Shown here in pieces: positions 52,166 to 60,989 of a DNA stretch of 64,000 nt. The DNA is from PGYR01 sp046290495 (GTDB lineage Bacteria > Bacteroidota > Ignavibacteria > Kapaibacteriales > UBA2268), in NCBI GenBank assembly GCA_046290495.1, contig JBKAGT010000001.1, positions 180,941 to 244,940 on the forward strand, read 5' to 3'. Under the pieces are notes generated by a model, which saw nothing but the letters and a program-made list of their open reading frames with translations, did not search any database and was not told the DNA's origin. Within the stretch, counting starts at the first letter, position 1. Each line of letters opens with the position of its first letter. The translations under genes and the position numbers were made by a program.

Positions 52166-52624
52166 TCAATCTTCTGTAAAAATATAATCTGTATTATAAT
52201 CAATATTATTTGCTTTCAGAAAATCAATATACTCTTCTCGGAATGTTTTCTTCTTGTGATGCTTTTCTTGATTTTTGATGTATTCAACAACACTAGGCAC
52301 AACTGATTGACTAACTGTAAATGCACTAAACCCCGTTTGCCATTCAAACTTACCTCTAACTAAACTTTTCTCATTAATCCATTTAGATGAATTTGATTTT
52401 ATAACGCGTACTAAGTCCGACAAATTACAATTTGGTTTTGTTCCTATTAAGAGGTGCACATGGTCAGGCATTCCGTTTATTATCATCAATTTTTGTTCGT
52501 GATTACTAATAATGCCTGATATATATTTATATAAATCTTCTTTCCAATTAGTTGATATTGCGTTGTCTCTGCCTTTTACTGCGAATACCACATGAAAATA
52601 TAATTGCGTATATGTGTTTGCCAT
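52166..52624 (-). CDS. REP-associated tyrosine transposase (Y1_Tnp, RAYT)
   Basis: 152 residues from ATG 52624; a TTG further upstream would extend into the hairpin repeat. The IS200/IS605-like Y1 HUH fold is evident: YTQLYFHVVFAVKGR at the start, the HUH motif in GMPDHVHLLIG (His55, His57), NEKSLVRGKFEWQTGFSAFTV, and the catalytic Tyr115 in VVEYIKNQEKHH. The active-site set is intact. RAYT proteins cleave and join REP hairpins in single-stranded DNA and are thought to spread them. Here the gene is flanked on both sides by hairpin arrays, which fits the RAYT class better than a mobile IS200. Confidence 0.92.
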   Translation of the reverse strand: MANTYTQLYFHVVFAVKGRDNAISTNWKEDLYKYISGIISNHEQKLMIINGMPDHVHLLIGTKPNCNLSDLVRVIKSNSSKWINEKSLVRGKFEWQTGFSAFTVSQSVVPSVVEYIKNQEKHHKKKTFREEYIDFLKANNIDYNTDYIFTED

Positions 52625-52628
52625 TATT

Positions 52629-52936
52629 TTGTGTCGCTCCAACGGAGCTGTTTCTTCTTGTTAAAAAATATCTACTATTAACATATCGCCACTCTGTGGC
52701 TGATTGCTTTTGCTCTAATCTATGCTATTAATATACCGCCACTCTGTGGCTGATTCTGATTGTAATAACTCTATGCTTTTAATGTCTTGCCACTCTGTGG
52801 CTAGTTACTTTGATGTAATTCATTACTATCAATATTTTGTCTCTTAGTTTTGATTTTTTAATTAGCACCGTAGGTGCGATATGTTAATAGATAATAATCA
52901 TTTTATTCCAATATAAAGCTCCATAGGAGCGGCATA
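52629..52936. repeat. REP-like hairpin array, right copy
   Basis: Six hairpins: GCTCC-AAC-GGAGC (52636-52648), three copies of GCCAC-TCT-GTGGC (52688-52700, 52738-52750, 52789-52801), GCACC-GTA-GGTGC (52865-52877) and GCTCC-ATA-GGAGC (52918-52930). The order matches the left array, with the second type triplicated. This fills the gap of about 310 bases before the TolC-like gene; no other feature is seen in it. Confidence 0.85.
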
Positions 52937-54247
52937 CTACTCACCCCTGAGTTGACCAGATAGCATAAGCAAAGTGGTTTCGTAAGTCTTAATCTCATGC
53001 TTTAGGTTCACTATTCGCTGCTCAGTTGCAAGTAAGTTAATCTGTGATTGGCGGAGGTCAAGTGAGTTGATTGTCCCGTATTTGAACATACTTTTGGAGC
53101 GTTCGAAGTTCTCAGTTGCTGTTACTAAGTTTTCTTCTTCTAATTTCAGCACATCTTTCAAATCAGTATAAGCCTGGTAGTTAGTCAATAGATTTGTTTC
53201 TATCATAGCCCTGATATTCTGAATGAATATATCCTGTTTCTCTATTGATAGCTCTGTATTTTGGTCTGCTATCCTGGTTCTAAATCCATCGAATAAGTTC
53301 CAGTTTAGTGATAGTTGAGCATTTACACCTTCGCTGTTACTTCCTAATATGAATCCAACCTTAGATGTTTGCTCGCTATAGCTATAGCCAGTGCTGAATT
53401 GAATGTTTGGATAGTAAGCAGCTTCTATTATTCGTTCATCTTGTTCGGTTATTTCTTTGTTTATCATTGCTTGTTGGATAGAGCTATTTCTTTCGAATGC
53501 CATACCTTTCAATGCGTTATAATCATAACTTTCATTAACAGCTAAGTCCGAAGTGAGCTCATAATCCTCTGTTGTTACCTCACCCATTATATACTTGAGC
53601 TGATACTTTGCTGTTTTGAGTGCAACTTGTTGTCTTTGCAAGTTTGAAAAGTCAGTGTTATAATCTACCTTTGCTCTTAGTACTTCTGTGCCCGTAGTAG
53701 CACCATATTCATTGGAAGCCGTTAGGAACTCAACTCTGTCTTCTGAGAATTTCAGCGTTTCCTCTAGCAATCCAATATTCTTGTTCAGCATTTTTATTTG
53801 GTAGTAAACATTGAATAGCTCTTGCAATCTAGTTTCTATTTCTAACTGAAGCGTTATTTTGTTGAGCTTTTCTATTTCCTCGAATCTGTCATATCGAGCG
53901 AACATAGCAAACCCATCGAACAGAGTCCAGCCAAGTGTTATGGCTCCATTGAGATTAGTAGTCTCATTATTATTTCCTGGAAATGTCCCTTGGCTAGTTA
54001 TAGTCTCAGCATCTTCAGCACTATAGCGATAGCTACCAGATGCATCAAGTCTTGGTAAAAATCCAGCATTGCCATAGTCTACACTATTCTCAGCTATTTC
54101 TACATCCTTTTTAACTATAAGTATATTATAGTTATTCTCGAGTGTTCTCTTTACCGCATCTTGTAATGTTAGCTTAGTTTGAGAGCTAAGACTACTAAAT
54201 GAAACAAGGCAAATCGCTATAAAACTAATGGCTCTAATCATCATCAT
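52937..54247 (-). CDS. TolC-family outer-membrane efflux channel
   Basis: 436 residues with signal peptide (IRAISFIAICLVSFSSLSSQ). Two OEP repeats of long helices are recognisable, each with the family motif: LTLQDAVKRTLENNYNILI, GWTLFDGFAMFARYDRFEE and, in the second half, LSLNWNLFDGFRTRIADQNTEL. It forms the trimeric exit duct of a tripartite pump. The start overlaps the RND pump gene by 14 nt, so the three pump genes are a single operon (adaptor, pump, duct). Confidence 0.93.
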   Translation of the reverse strand: MMMIRAISFIAICLVSFSSLSSQTKLTLQDAVKRTLENNYNILIVKKDVEIAENSVDYGNAGFLPRLDASGSYRYSAEDAETITSQGTFPGNNNETTNLNGAITLGWTLFDGFAMFARYDRFEEIEKLNKITLQLEIETRLQELFNVYYQIKMLNKNIGLLEETLKFSEDRVEFLTASNEYGATTGTEVLRAKVDYNTDFSNLQRQQVALKTAKYQLKYIMGEVTTEDYELTSDLAVNESYDYNALKGMAFERNSSIQQAMINKEITEQDERIIEAAYYPNIQFSTGYSYSEQTSKVGFILGSNSEGVNAQLSLNWNLFDGFRTRIADQNTELSIEKQDIFIQNIRAMIETNLLTNYQAYTDLKDVLKLEEENLVTATENFERSKSMFKYGTINSLDLRQSQINLLATEQRIVNLKHEIKTYETTLLMLSGQLRGE

Positions 54248-57200
54248 TCAAGTATTTTTTAATCATGTTTTCTTCAATTATTGTTGGCTCCAACTGCTCT
54301 GGTTCTGCACTTTCGTTAGTTTTCAGCCAGTAGAGACCTTTTCTAGTTTTGCTCAATAGTATTAGCAATATAGGTAAAAGCAACAAAATAAACACAGATG
54401 CAATCAATAGTCCATAGGCAACGGAAATTGCCATTGGAATAAGGAATTGCGCTTGAATACTTGTTTCTGAAAGTAATGGTAGTAAACCAGCTACTGTAGT
54501 TACTGTAGTAAGCAATATTGGTCTGAATCTCATTACTCCAGCATTGTAAATAGCATCGTTTAGCTTCTGACCCTCTTTCAAGTTGTCATTGAATGTATTT
54601 ATAAATACTATAGAATCGTTCACAATAATACCTATCAGTGCTATAGTACCATAAAATGACATAACATTGAAGCTCATACCTTGTATGACGTGTCCCCACA
54701 TTGCTCCCATCAATCCGAAGGGAATAAGAGCAAATACTAAAATTGCTTGCAGCGGAGAGCGGAATGACAAACTAACCAAGAAGAACATAAGTATAAACGC
54801 CACTGGAAGTATTATTAAACCCTTCGATAATTTTTCTATTCTTTTTGCTTGTCCCGATGCAGTGGTTTTTACGGTCGGATATTTTGCCAAAATAGGATTG
54901 AGTATATTCTCATTGATTTCCGATATTAGCTTTGGTACCTCTGCCTTAGGGTCTTTGGTGTCAGCTTCTACCGTTATCTCTCGCATACCATCAAGGTGGT
55001 TTATTTTTATTGACCCACGGTTAATCTTATAATCAACTAACTCGATTAGTGGGTATGAATTCCCTTGAGCATCTCTTATTCTCATATTCTCAAAATTGTC
55101 AATCGATGAGCGATAATCTTCGGTGAAGCGCACCCACACCTTTACTTCATCGCTACCCCTTTGTAACCGCATTACTTCTTCACCAAAGAAACCTTGTCTA
55201 ATTTGCTGTGCAATAGTTAATTGATTGAACCCAAGTATAAATGCCTTGTCTTTCAGCTCTATCTCTATTTCTCTTAGACCTTGTGGGTCATTGTCAGTAA
55301 CATCTCTAAGTTCTGTTATTCCTTGCAGCTGTTCTTTAAGCTCTTTCTTGGCAGCTTGAAGTTCATTCAAATCACGTCCCATAAGTGGGATAGATATTGG
55401 CTTACCAAAAAACGAGGTGCTACCAAACTCAGCTTTATCTACTTCTGGCAATGGCCCTACTCGTTCTCCTATCATAGCGGCAATAGTTAGCGCAGGTATA
55501 GTTCTGACTTCCTCGCTTTGCAAGAACACCTGCAAGTTACCTACGTTAGCGTTTCCTGCTTCAGATGCTCCCCAACCAGAAGGCATAGCGGCTATATTTT
55601 TAACCACTCTGATAACCAAATCTTCTTCCGTATTCTCTTTTTCTTTTAGCTCTTCGTTTACATCTGCAATCGCATTTTCTATCTTTTGTAATACTGTATT
55701 TGTTTGGTGTTCTCTGGCACCAGAAGGCAACTCTATCTTTATAGTAAAATTGTCACTATCTATGTTGGGGAAGAATGTAGTTTTGAGTATTCCGCCACCC
55801 ATTATACCAACAGTGATAAGGAAGAAGAACACAGAAAAAGCAATTGGTATTGCTTTGTGCTTCATAGAATAGTGTAGGAATTTCTTGTAGATCTTATTCC
55901 TAGGATAGTTGACTAACTTATCAAACTTAGCACGAATTTTACTCTTTTCTATATCTTGTCTAAGTGCCTTGGAGTGGGCCAAGTGAGCTGGTAAAATTAC
56001 CACTACCTCGAGTAAGGAGAACAGCAGGACAAATATCACTACGAATGACATATCCGAAATTCTTGGGCCCGGTGTGTCGATAAAGAAGAATGGTAAAAAA
56101 GCAACTACTGTTGTCAGTATGGCAAATGTAACTGATGGCAGTACTTGAAGTGTACCACGAATAGCTGCACGGTATGGTTTCATTCCATCTTCGTAATTCT
56201 GGAATATCTGCTCACCGACAACGATTCCATCATCCACAACTATACCAACTACAACAATACAACCAAATAGTGAGATAACATTGAGTGTGATGTCAAAGAA
56301 GTATGCCATAAGGAACATACCCAAAAATGAGAATGGCAACGACATAGCCACCCAGAATGCAAGTCGCCAGTTGAGAAACAGGGCAAGAGAAAGTATAACT
56401 AACCCTACTCCAATTGCTCCATTTTCCAAAAGCAAATTAATACGACCACGCAAACTCTCGGTCGCATCGTCTATCATTGCGGCATTTATCTTGGCATATT
56501 TTCCATTAAAATTCTGTTCATATTCGCGAGCAGCTTTGGCTATTTCAAGAGTGTTCTCGCCATATATTTTATTTACTGTTACTACTACTGCCGGTTTACC
56601 ATCTACGAAAGTTCTCTGTGGCTCCTCTGAAAATCTATCCTCAACAACAGCGATATCATTGAGACGAACAACAGAGCCATCACTATTCGTTTTGACAATT
56701 ATATCTTGCAGCTGATCGGCGTAGTAATCTTTGCCCTCATATCTTATTAATAGCTCTTCTGATTCAGTCTTTATTTTACCTGCAGAAAGGTCTCTGTTTT
56801 TAGCACTTATTGCATTTACTACTTGCTGAAATGTCAGCTGATAGCGACGCATTACCTCTTCATCCAGAGCGACGTTGATTTCAGTTGCAGGGAAACCTGA
56901 AATCTCCACTTGTGATATAGCAGGTATCTCTCTTAGGTCGTCTTCTACTTCCTGAGCTGTCTTTTTTAGAGTTTGTAAGTCAACATCACCAAAGAGAGCG
57001 AAGCTATATGTAAACTCGATAGCTGGTCTTTTGGATACTACAGGTGGTTCCATTCCAGCTGGGAATGAGCTCACCCTGTCTACGGCGTTCCTAACGTCAA
57101 CTAATACTTCATCAGTGTCATATTCTTCGAGAACTTCTACAGTGATTGATCCAGAATTTTCTTGTGAAGTGGACTGGTACTCCTCTACACCTTGCACACC

Positions 57201-57419
57201 TTTTAGGTTGTCTTCTATTTTTTGGACTATTCCTGTTTCTATTTCCTCAGGTGAAGCACCTGGGTAGATAACAGAAATGTTAATATTCTTACTTTCTCGC
57301 TCAGGGAAGAACGAGCTTTTCATATTCATCAATGCCAGCAATCCAAACAGTATGAACAATATCAATACAGTGTTGGACCAAGTAGGGTACTTTATGAAAT
57401 ATCTAATGAATGCTCTCAT
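54234..57419 (-). CDS. RND-family efflux pump, inner-membrane subunit
   Basis: A 1061-residue proton-driven RND transporter with twelve TM segments and two large periplasmic loops. TM1 is WSNTVLILFILFGLLALMNM, followed by NINISVIYPGASPEEIETGI. TM4 carries CIVVVGIVVDDGIVVGEQIF with the Asp pair of the proton relay. The second half repeats it as ALIGIIVNDSIVFINTFND, with an Asn-Asp. The order of domains is AcrB/CzcA-like. The first periplasmic loop lacks the His-rich features of metal pumps, so a hydrophobic or drug substrate is likelier. It starts one base before the adaptor stop codon region and overlaps the TolC gene. Confidence 0.94.
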   Translation of the reverse strand: MRAFIRYFIKYPTWSNTVLILFILFGLLALMNMKSSFFPERESKNINISVIYPGASPEEIETGIVQKIEDNLKGVQGVEEYQSTSQENSGSITVEVLEEYDTDEVLVDVRNAVDRVSSFPAGMEPPVVSKRPAIEFTYSFALFGDVDLQTLKKTAQEVEDDLREIPAISQVEISGFPATEINVALDEEVMRRYQLTFQQVVNAISAKNRDLSAGKIKTESEELLIRYEGKDYYADQLQDIIVKTNSDGSVVRLNDIAVVEDRFSEEPQRTFVDGKPAVVVTVNKIYGENTLEIAKAAREYEQNFNGKYAKINAAMIDDATESLRGRINLLLENGAIGVGLVILSLALFLNWRLAFWVAMSLPFSFLGMFLMAYFFDITLNVISLFGCIVVVGIVVDDGIVVGEQIFQNYEDGMKPYRAAIRGTLQVLPSVTFAILTTVVAFLPFFFIDTPGPRISDMSFVVIFVLLFSLLEVVVILPAHLAHSKALRQDIEKSKIRAKFDKLVNYPRNKIYKKFLHYSMKHKAIPIAFSVFFFLITVGIMGGGILKTTFFPNIDSDNFTIKIELPSGAREHQTNTVLQKIENAIADVNEELKEKENTEEDLVIRVVKNIAAMPSGWGASEAGNANVGNLQVFLQSEEVRTIPALTIAAMIGERVGPLPEVDKAEFGSTSFFGKPISIPLMGRDLNELQAAKKELKEQLQGITELRDVTDNDPQGLREIEIELKDKAFILGFNQLTIAQQIRQGFFGEEVMRLQRGSDEVKVWVRFTEDYRSSIDNFENMRIRDAQGNSYPLIELVDYKINRGSIKINHLDGMREITVEADTKDPKAEVPKLISEINENILNPILAKYPTVKTTASGQAKRIEKLSKGLIILPVAFILMFFLVSLSFRSPLQAILVFALIPFGLMGAMWGHVIQGMSFNVMSFYGTIALIGIIVNDSIVFINTFNDNLKEGQKLNDAIYNAGVMRFRPILLTTVTTVAGLLPLLSETSIQAQFLIPMAISVAYGLLIASVFILLLLPILLILLSKTRKGLYWLKTNESAEPEQLEPTIIEENMIKKYLNDDD

Positions 57420-58529
57420 TTAGTTCTCATTTCTCTTGATTTTAGTACCTAACTTAACGTTTGCCATTGGCTCTGCGATTACTATAGTTCCTGCAGCCAA
57501 ACCTCTGATGTAAGCATTGTTTTTACCTAAGTAAATTAGCTCAATTTCTTCCTTGTCTAACTTGCCATCAACTACTGTGTACACCTCGCGGTTGTCAATA
57601 AGGGCTTTACGAGGTAATTTGTAAACGTCTGTTACTTTGTTGCCCGAAATTTCTCCAGACACATACATTCCATCTTTTAACTCAATGCTACTAACCGAAA
57701 CATAGGCGTTTACAGACTGCGTAGTGGGGTCTATTCTGTTTGAAATCCTAACTACTTTTCCACTAAGCTTATTATCCTCGTGGATAATATCAACTGAGCT
57801 GCCGACTTTAATATACTTCAAATCTTCAGCACGAATAGCCAAGCTAACCTCGAATAGGTTGAGCCCTGAGAATTCACCCAACTTAGCACCAGGTCTAACC
57901 AAAGCACCTGGCTCTATGCTACTCATAGCCACTGTGCCCGTGTAAGGAGCAGTGATTATGTGTTTGCTTAATCGGACTTCTTGATTTTTGATATTAAAAT
58001 ATAACTTGTAAATATTCCTAACTGTAAGGAAGTATTTCTCTTTGTCGGAACTTGGTTTAGGTAATTCTTCTACACTTTTTTCTATATCGAACTTGGAAAG
58101 ATAGTTATTCCACTTGTCAAATGATTCTGGGAAGTCAACTTTTATGTCTGCCATTAGTGATGCAATAGCGTTCATCAGCTCACTTTTTTGTGTCTTTAGC
58201 GTTAGCTCTGCTTCCCTCTTATCAATTACTATCATTGGTTCGCCTTTGCTAAACCTCACTCCTTCGCGGAACTCTTTGCCAGATGGAGAGTATATACCTT
58301 GAACTTCTGAATAAATATCGAGCTTATTTTTAGCTCTAACCGAGCCAGTAGTGTTAATACTAACATCGTATTCGGCATAGTTTACTTCATCCATTGTGGC
58401 GTATCGCACGGTCTCTAACTTCTTCGGAGGTTGTGGTTGTGGTTTGTTCGAGATAAGATAGTAGGCAATAGCTGCTCCTAAGATAATAATAGCAGCAGAT
58501 ATAATAATTACTAGTACATTTTTTTTCAT
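57420..58529 (-). CDS. RND pump periplasmic adaptor (membrane fusion protein, HlyD family)
   Basis: 369 residues. An N-terminal TM anchor (VLVIIISAAIIILGAAIAYYLI) is followed by the half-lipoyl strands INTTGSVRAKNKLDIYSEVQ and GVRFSKGEPMIVIDKREAEL, a short alpha hairpin (about 110-200), the second lipoyl half ITAPYTGTVAMSSIEPGALV, then beta-barrel strands with VDIIHEDNKLSGKVVRISN and YVSGEISGNKV. The hairpin is shorter than in AcrA. It links the RND pump to the TolC-like duct in the periplasm. First gene of the operon. Confidence 0.93.
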   Translation of the reverse strand: MKKNVLVIIISAAIIILGAAIAYYLISNKPQPQPPKKLETVRYATMDEVNYAEYDVSINTTGSVRAKNKLDIYSEVQGIYSPSGKEFREGVRFSKGEPMIVIDKREAELTLKTQKSELMNAIASLMADIKVDFPESFDKWNNYLSKFDIEKSVEELPKPSSDKEKYFLTVRNIYKLYFNIKNQEVRLSKHIITAPYTGTVAMSSIEPGALVRPGAKLGEFSGLNLFEVSLAIRAEDLKYIKVGSSVDIIHEDNKLSGKVVRISNRIDPTTQSVNAYVSVSSIELKDGMYVSGEISGNKVTDVYKLPRKALIDNREVYTVVDGKLDKEEIELIYLGKNNAYIRGLAAGTIVIAEPMANVKLGTKIKRNEN

Positions 58530-59071
58530 ACTTTTGTCGCTTCTACAATTAAAATAATACTAATGACTGATAGGTTGAGTCAAAATTTTATACAAAATTA
58601 AGGTATTTTGGTAATATAGAAGCTATTTGGTGGATATTGATGGAATCACACTATGGATAATTTCAGTTCGGAGTCAACAAAGAAGCACAAGCATTTGTCA
58701 TTCTGATGACGCTGTAAGTGGCAGAAGAATCCAGGTATAATAATGTCAACGGATGCTGAGACTGTCGAAGCTCCGTTGAAGTAGGCTCATTGAGCTTTAT
58801 GTCCTCCCCAGTCTGAATAAATTCAGACAGCCCCTCCAGAGGGGCATAAATAACAGAAGTGTCAATCGGATGTTATTCCGAGGGAGTCCAAATGGCGACA
58901 GTGGGAATATTTAATGAGACAGCCACGTCCTTTCAGTCCTCGCTGTGACATGTTATTCTTAAATTGCTCCTCCGCTGGGGGAGAATACGACAACCACCAT
59001 AGAGGCTAAATCTTTGGCTAATTTTTGTATTATTCTTATATTTACGGATTCTTAATATATTCAAACAGACA
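58530..59071. repeat. Gene-free spacer with interspersed repeats and hairpins
   Basis: Contains the 40-odd-bp repeat TTTGTCATTCTGATGAC plus GCAGAAGAATCCAGGTAT (58695-58738), nearly identical to 32346-32388. It also has two adjacent perfect hairpins, GTCTGAAT-AA-ATTCAGAC (58811-58828) and GCCCCTC-CA-GAGGGGC (58830-58845). The segment GACAGCCACGTCC... (58918 on) and CTCCTCCGCTGGGGGAG (58968-58984) resemble other repeat fragments. No coding potential. Promoters for both divergent genes should lie at its ends. Confidence 0.6.
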
Positions 59072-60034
59072 ATGATTAGAAAAACACTACTCATCCTATT
59101 TGCATTGCTATTCGTTCAACTAACTGCTATTTCCAAGCAAATACCTGGTAGTAATTATGGAGTTTTAAACTCACAATCTAATGGTAAATACTTTGTTCAA
59201 GATCATTATTCTAGCACAGGAATATATGATTTAGATAATGATACATTGGTCAAATCATTTAGAATAAGTCCCCTTACTTACGCCGTCACAAATAATAATT
59301 TAAACTATATAGATAACAAAAAGTTAAAGAAAGTTGATCTTCATACAGGGGAAGAAATACTGACTTTAGATGTATCAACCGTAACTAATAATGAAGCATT
59401 TAGAAGTATTGTGCTATATAAAGATAATTATTTTATATACGAGACTAGTAGTTCTTATTATCTGGTTGAAGACACCGAATCTGCTTTCGAATTTACTTTT
59501 CTATTCAAAAAAGAAAATGATTTCATGTTAGGTAATAACAAAGGTATATATTACAATGGTGGGCAAATAATCTATATAGGTGACGATGGCTTTCCTAGGA
59601 GCTTTTCACATGAATTTGAAAATGGAGTCCGTGCATTTACCTACAAAGATGGTTATATCATTTATAGCTTACAAGAAAATGGTACTGACTATATTGCTTC
59701 TTATAATACTCTAAATGAGGTTAAACGAAGGGTAGAAAATAGAGAAGCATACAAATTAAAAATTGTAGGTGATAAGGTAGTTACTTACAAAAATATTCTT
59801 TGGAAAAGCTTGTCAGTAATGTCATTTGATTTGTTCGAGTACTATGTCTTCGATATGTCTGTTACTCCTATTAAATATTTAACAGTGGTTGATGATAATA
59901 GAATAGTTGCAACTTCGGAAATGAATTCTACCTCTTTTTTATTAGATTTAGACAAAGAAACCAAAAAACAAATAAATAGATTTTGTGTTAGCATTGAGGC
60001 ATTAGAGTTTTCAAAAGATTCAAACCATACCTAA
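59072..60034 (+). pseudogene. Propeller-like secreted protein lacking C-terminal half (probable truncated gene)
   Basis: 320 residues with signal peptide MIRKTLLILFALLFVQLTAIS. WD-like segments include GVLNSQSNGKYFVQDHY, TGIYDLDNDTLVKSFRI and HTGEEILTLDVS, similar in style to the T9SS proteins at 1938-6188. The frame stops within what looks like a further blade (LEFSKDSNHT) and there is no T9SS sorting domain. In another frame just after (about 60030-60083), codons read LINIYNDNTNKVFKLIR before a stop, which would continue the blade. This suggests a frameshift followed by loss of the 3' part. It could also be a real short periplasmic protein. Confidence 0.5.
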
Positions 60035-60114
60035 TCAATATTTATAATGATAATACTAATAAGGTCTTTAAGCTAATTAGATAAAAGCATAATTGTAACT
60101 TATTAAAGATACTT

Positions 60115-60182
60115 CTTCCTAGACTCTTCGCTACGCTCTGAGTGACATTGTTTTGGAGACGTGCACAGCACGTCTCTACATT
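60115..60182. repeat. Interspersed palindromic repeat with perfect hairpin
   Basis: CCTAGACTCTTCGC with CTCTGAGTGACATTG (60118-60152), then a perfect hairpin GAGACGTGC-ACA-GCACGTCTC (60157-60177) followed by TACATTATAGAA. The first part recurs at 23401, 25909 and 32409; the second has a degraded relative at 32455. On the minus strand it follows rpiB by about 19 nt and may act as its transcript end. Confidence 0.6.
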
Positions 60183-60195
60183 ATAGAATCTAGAA

Positions 60196-60636
60196 CTAAC
60201 ACCCAGTAGTGCTGTGTATCTTGTCAACTCGGCGTTGGTGGCGGCCACCTTCGAACTCGGTAGTAAAGAATGTCTTTACCATCTCTTTCGATTGCTCTTC
60301 TGTTAGGAAGCGAGCACCAAGACAGATTATGTTTGCGTTGTTGTGTTGGCGAGCTAAAGCAGCCATTTCGTTGTTGAAGCAATTAGCAGCACGAACGGAT
60401 TTCACCTTATTAGCAGTTATGCTCACCCCTACTCCCGAACCGCAGATTATTATACCCATATCATTGGTGCCATCGCCAATCGTTTTTGCTGCTGCATAGG
60501 CATAGTCTGGGTAGTCAATTGATTCGGTGCTGTCGGTACCGTAATCTGTTACTTCGTGACCCATTTCTTCTATGTACTTAACTAATATTTTCTTTAGTTC
60601 AAAGCCAGCGTGGTCTGCAGATATTGCTATTTTCAT
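60196..60636 (-). CDS. rpiB: Ribose-5-phosphate isomerase B
   Basis: 146 residues, full length for RpiB, interconverting ribose 5-phosphate and ribulose 5-phosphate in the pentose phosphate pathway. Motifs: IAISADHAGFELKKILVKY at the start, VTDYGTDSTESIDYPDYA, the catalytic Cys in MGIIICGSGVGVSITANK, and ALARQHNNANIICLGARFL with the conserved His-Asn. An LacAB/RpiB fold. The AT-rich gap upstream is discussed separately as a candidate replication origin. Confidence 0.95.
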   Translation of the reverse strand: MKIAISADHAGFELKKILVKYIEEMGHEVTDYGTDSTESIDYPDYAYAAAKTIGDGTNDMGIIICGSGVGVSITANKVKSVRAANCFNNEMAALARQHNNANIICLGARFLTEEQSKEMVKTFFTTEFEGGRHQRRVDKIHSTTGC

Positions 60637-60989
60637 TGTTTGCTCGTTCCAATTATTTGATAAATTTCAAGTTACAGATTTATAAACACAAGTGCCTCTG
60701 TTTGTCAACATAGGCCTTTATTTCTGTGGATTACTGATGTTCACATTTTTGATTGTGTGTGGAATAATTTTGGGAAAATAAATTTGCATTGTGTTTATTC
60801 ACAATCAACTAACATTTCCACTTTTTTCTCCCATGTTATCTACATCAGATTTTGTGTTTTCCTACCCTATTCAATCCATTAATATTGTTAGATTAAAATA
60901 CGATGCAAGAAAAAAAAATACACACTTTCCACGTCCTTATTAAAGTTATTATATATAATTAAATAAGAAAAAAACTAATAAATAACAAT
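60637..60989. other. AT-rich gene-free region with DnaA-box-like sites (candidate oriC)
   Basis: 353 bp without a gene. DnaA-box-like 9-mers: TTATTCACA (60795-60803, exact fit to TTATNCACA), TTATCTACA (60836-60844, one mismatch to TTATCCACA) and, on the minus strand, TAATCCACA (60725-60733, one mismatch). A very AT-rich stretch (about 60930-60989), suited to be an unwinding element, follows toward serS. Two parS sites are 22-24 kb away and most genes to the left run leftward, as on a leading strand. The promoter of rpiB is also expected here. Suggestive only. Confidence 0.35.

Noticed and set aside
52166..52624. Complete IS200 insertion sequence
   Set aside because: No IS200-type ends or TnpB; hairpin arrays on both sides and the protein features fit RAYT better.
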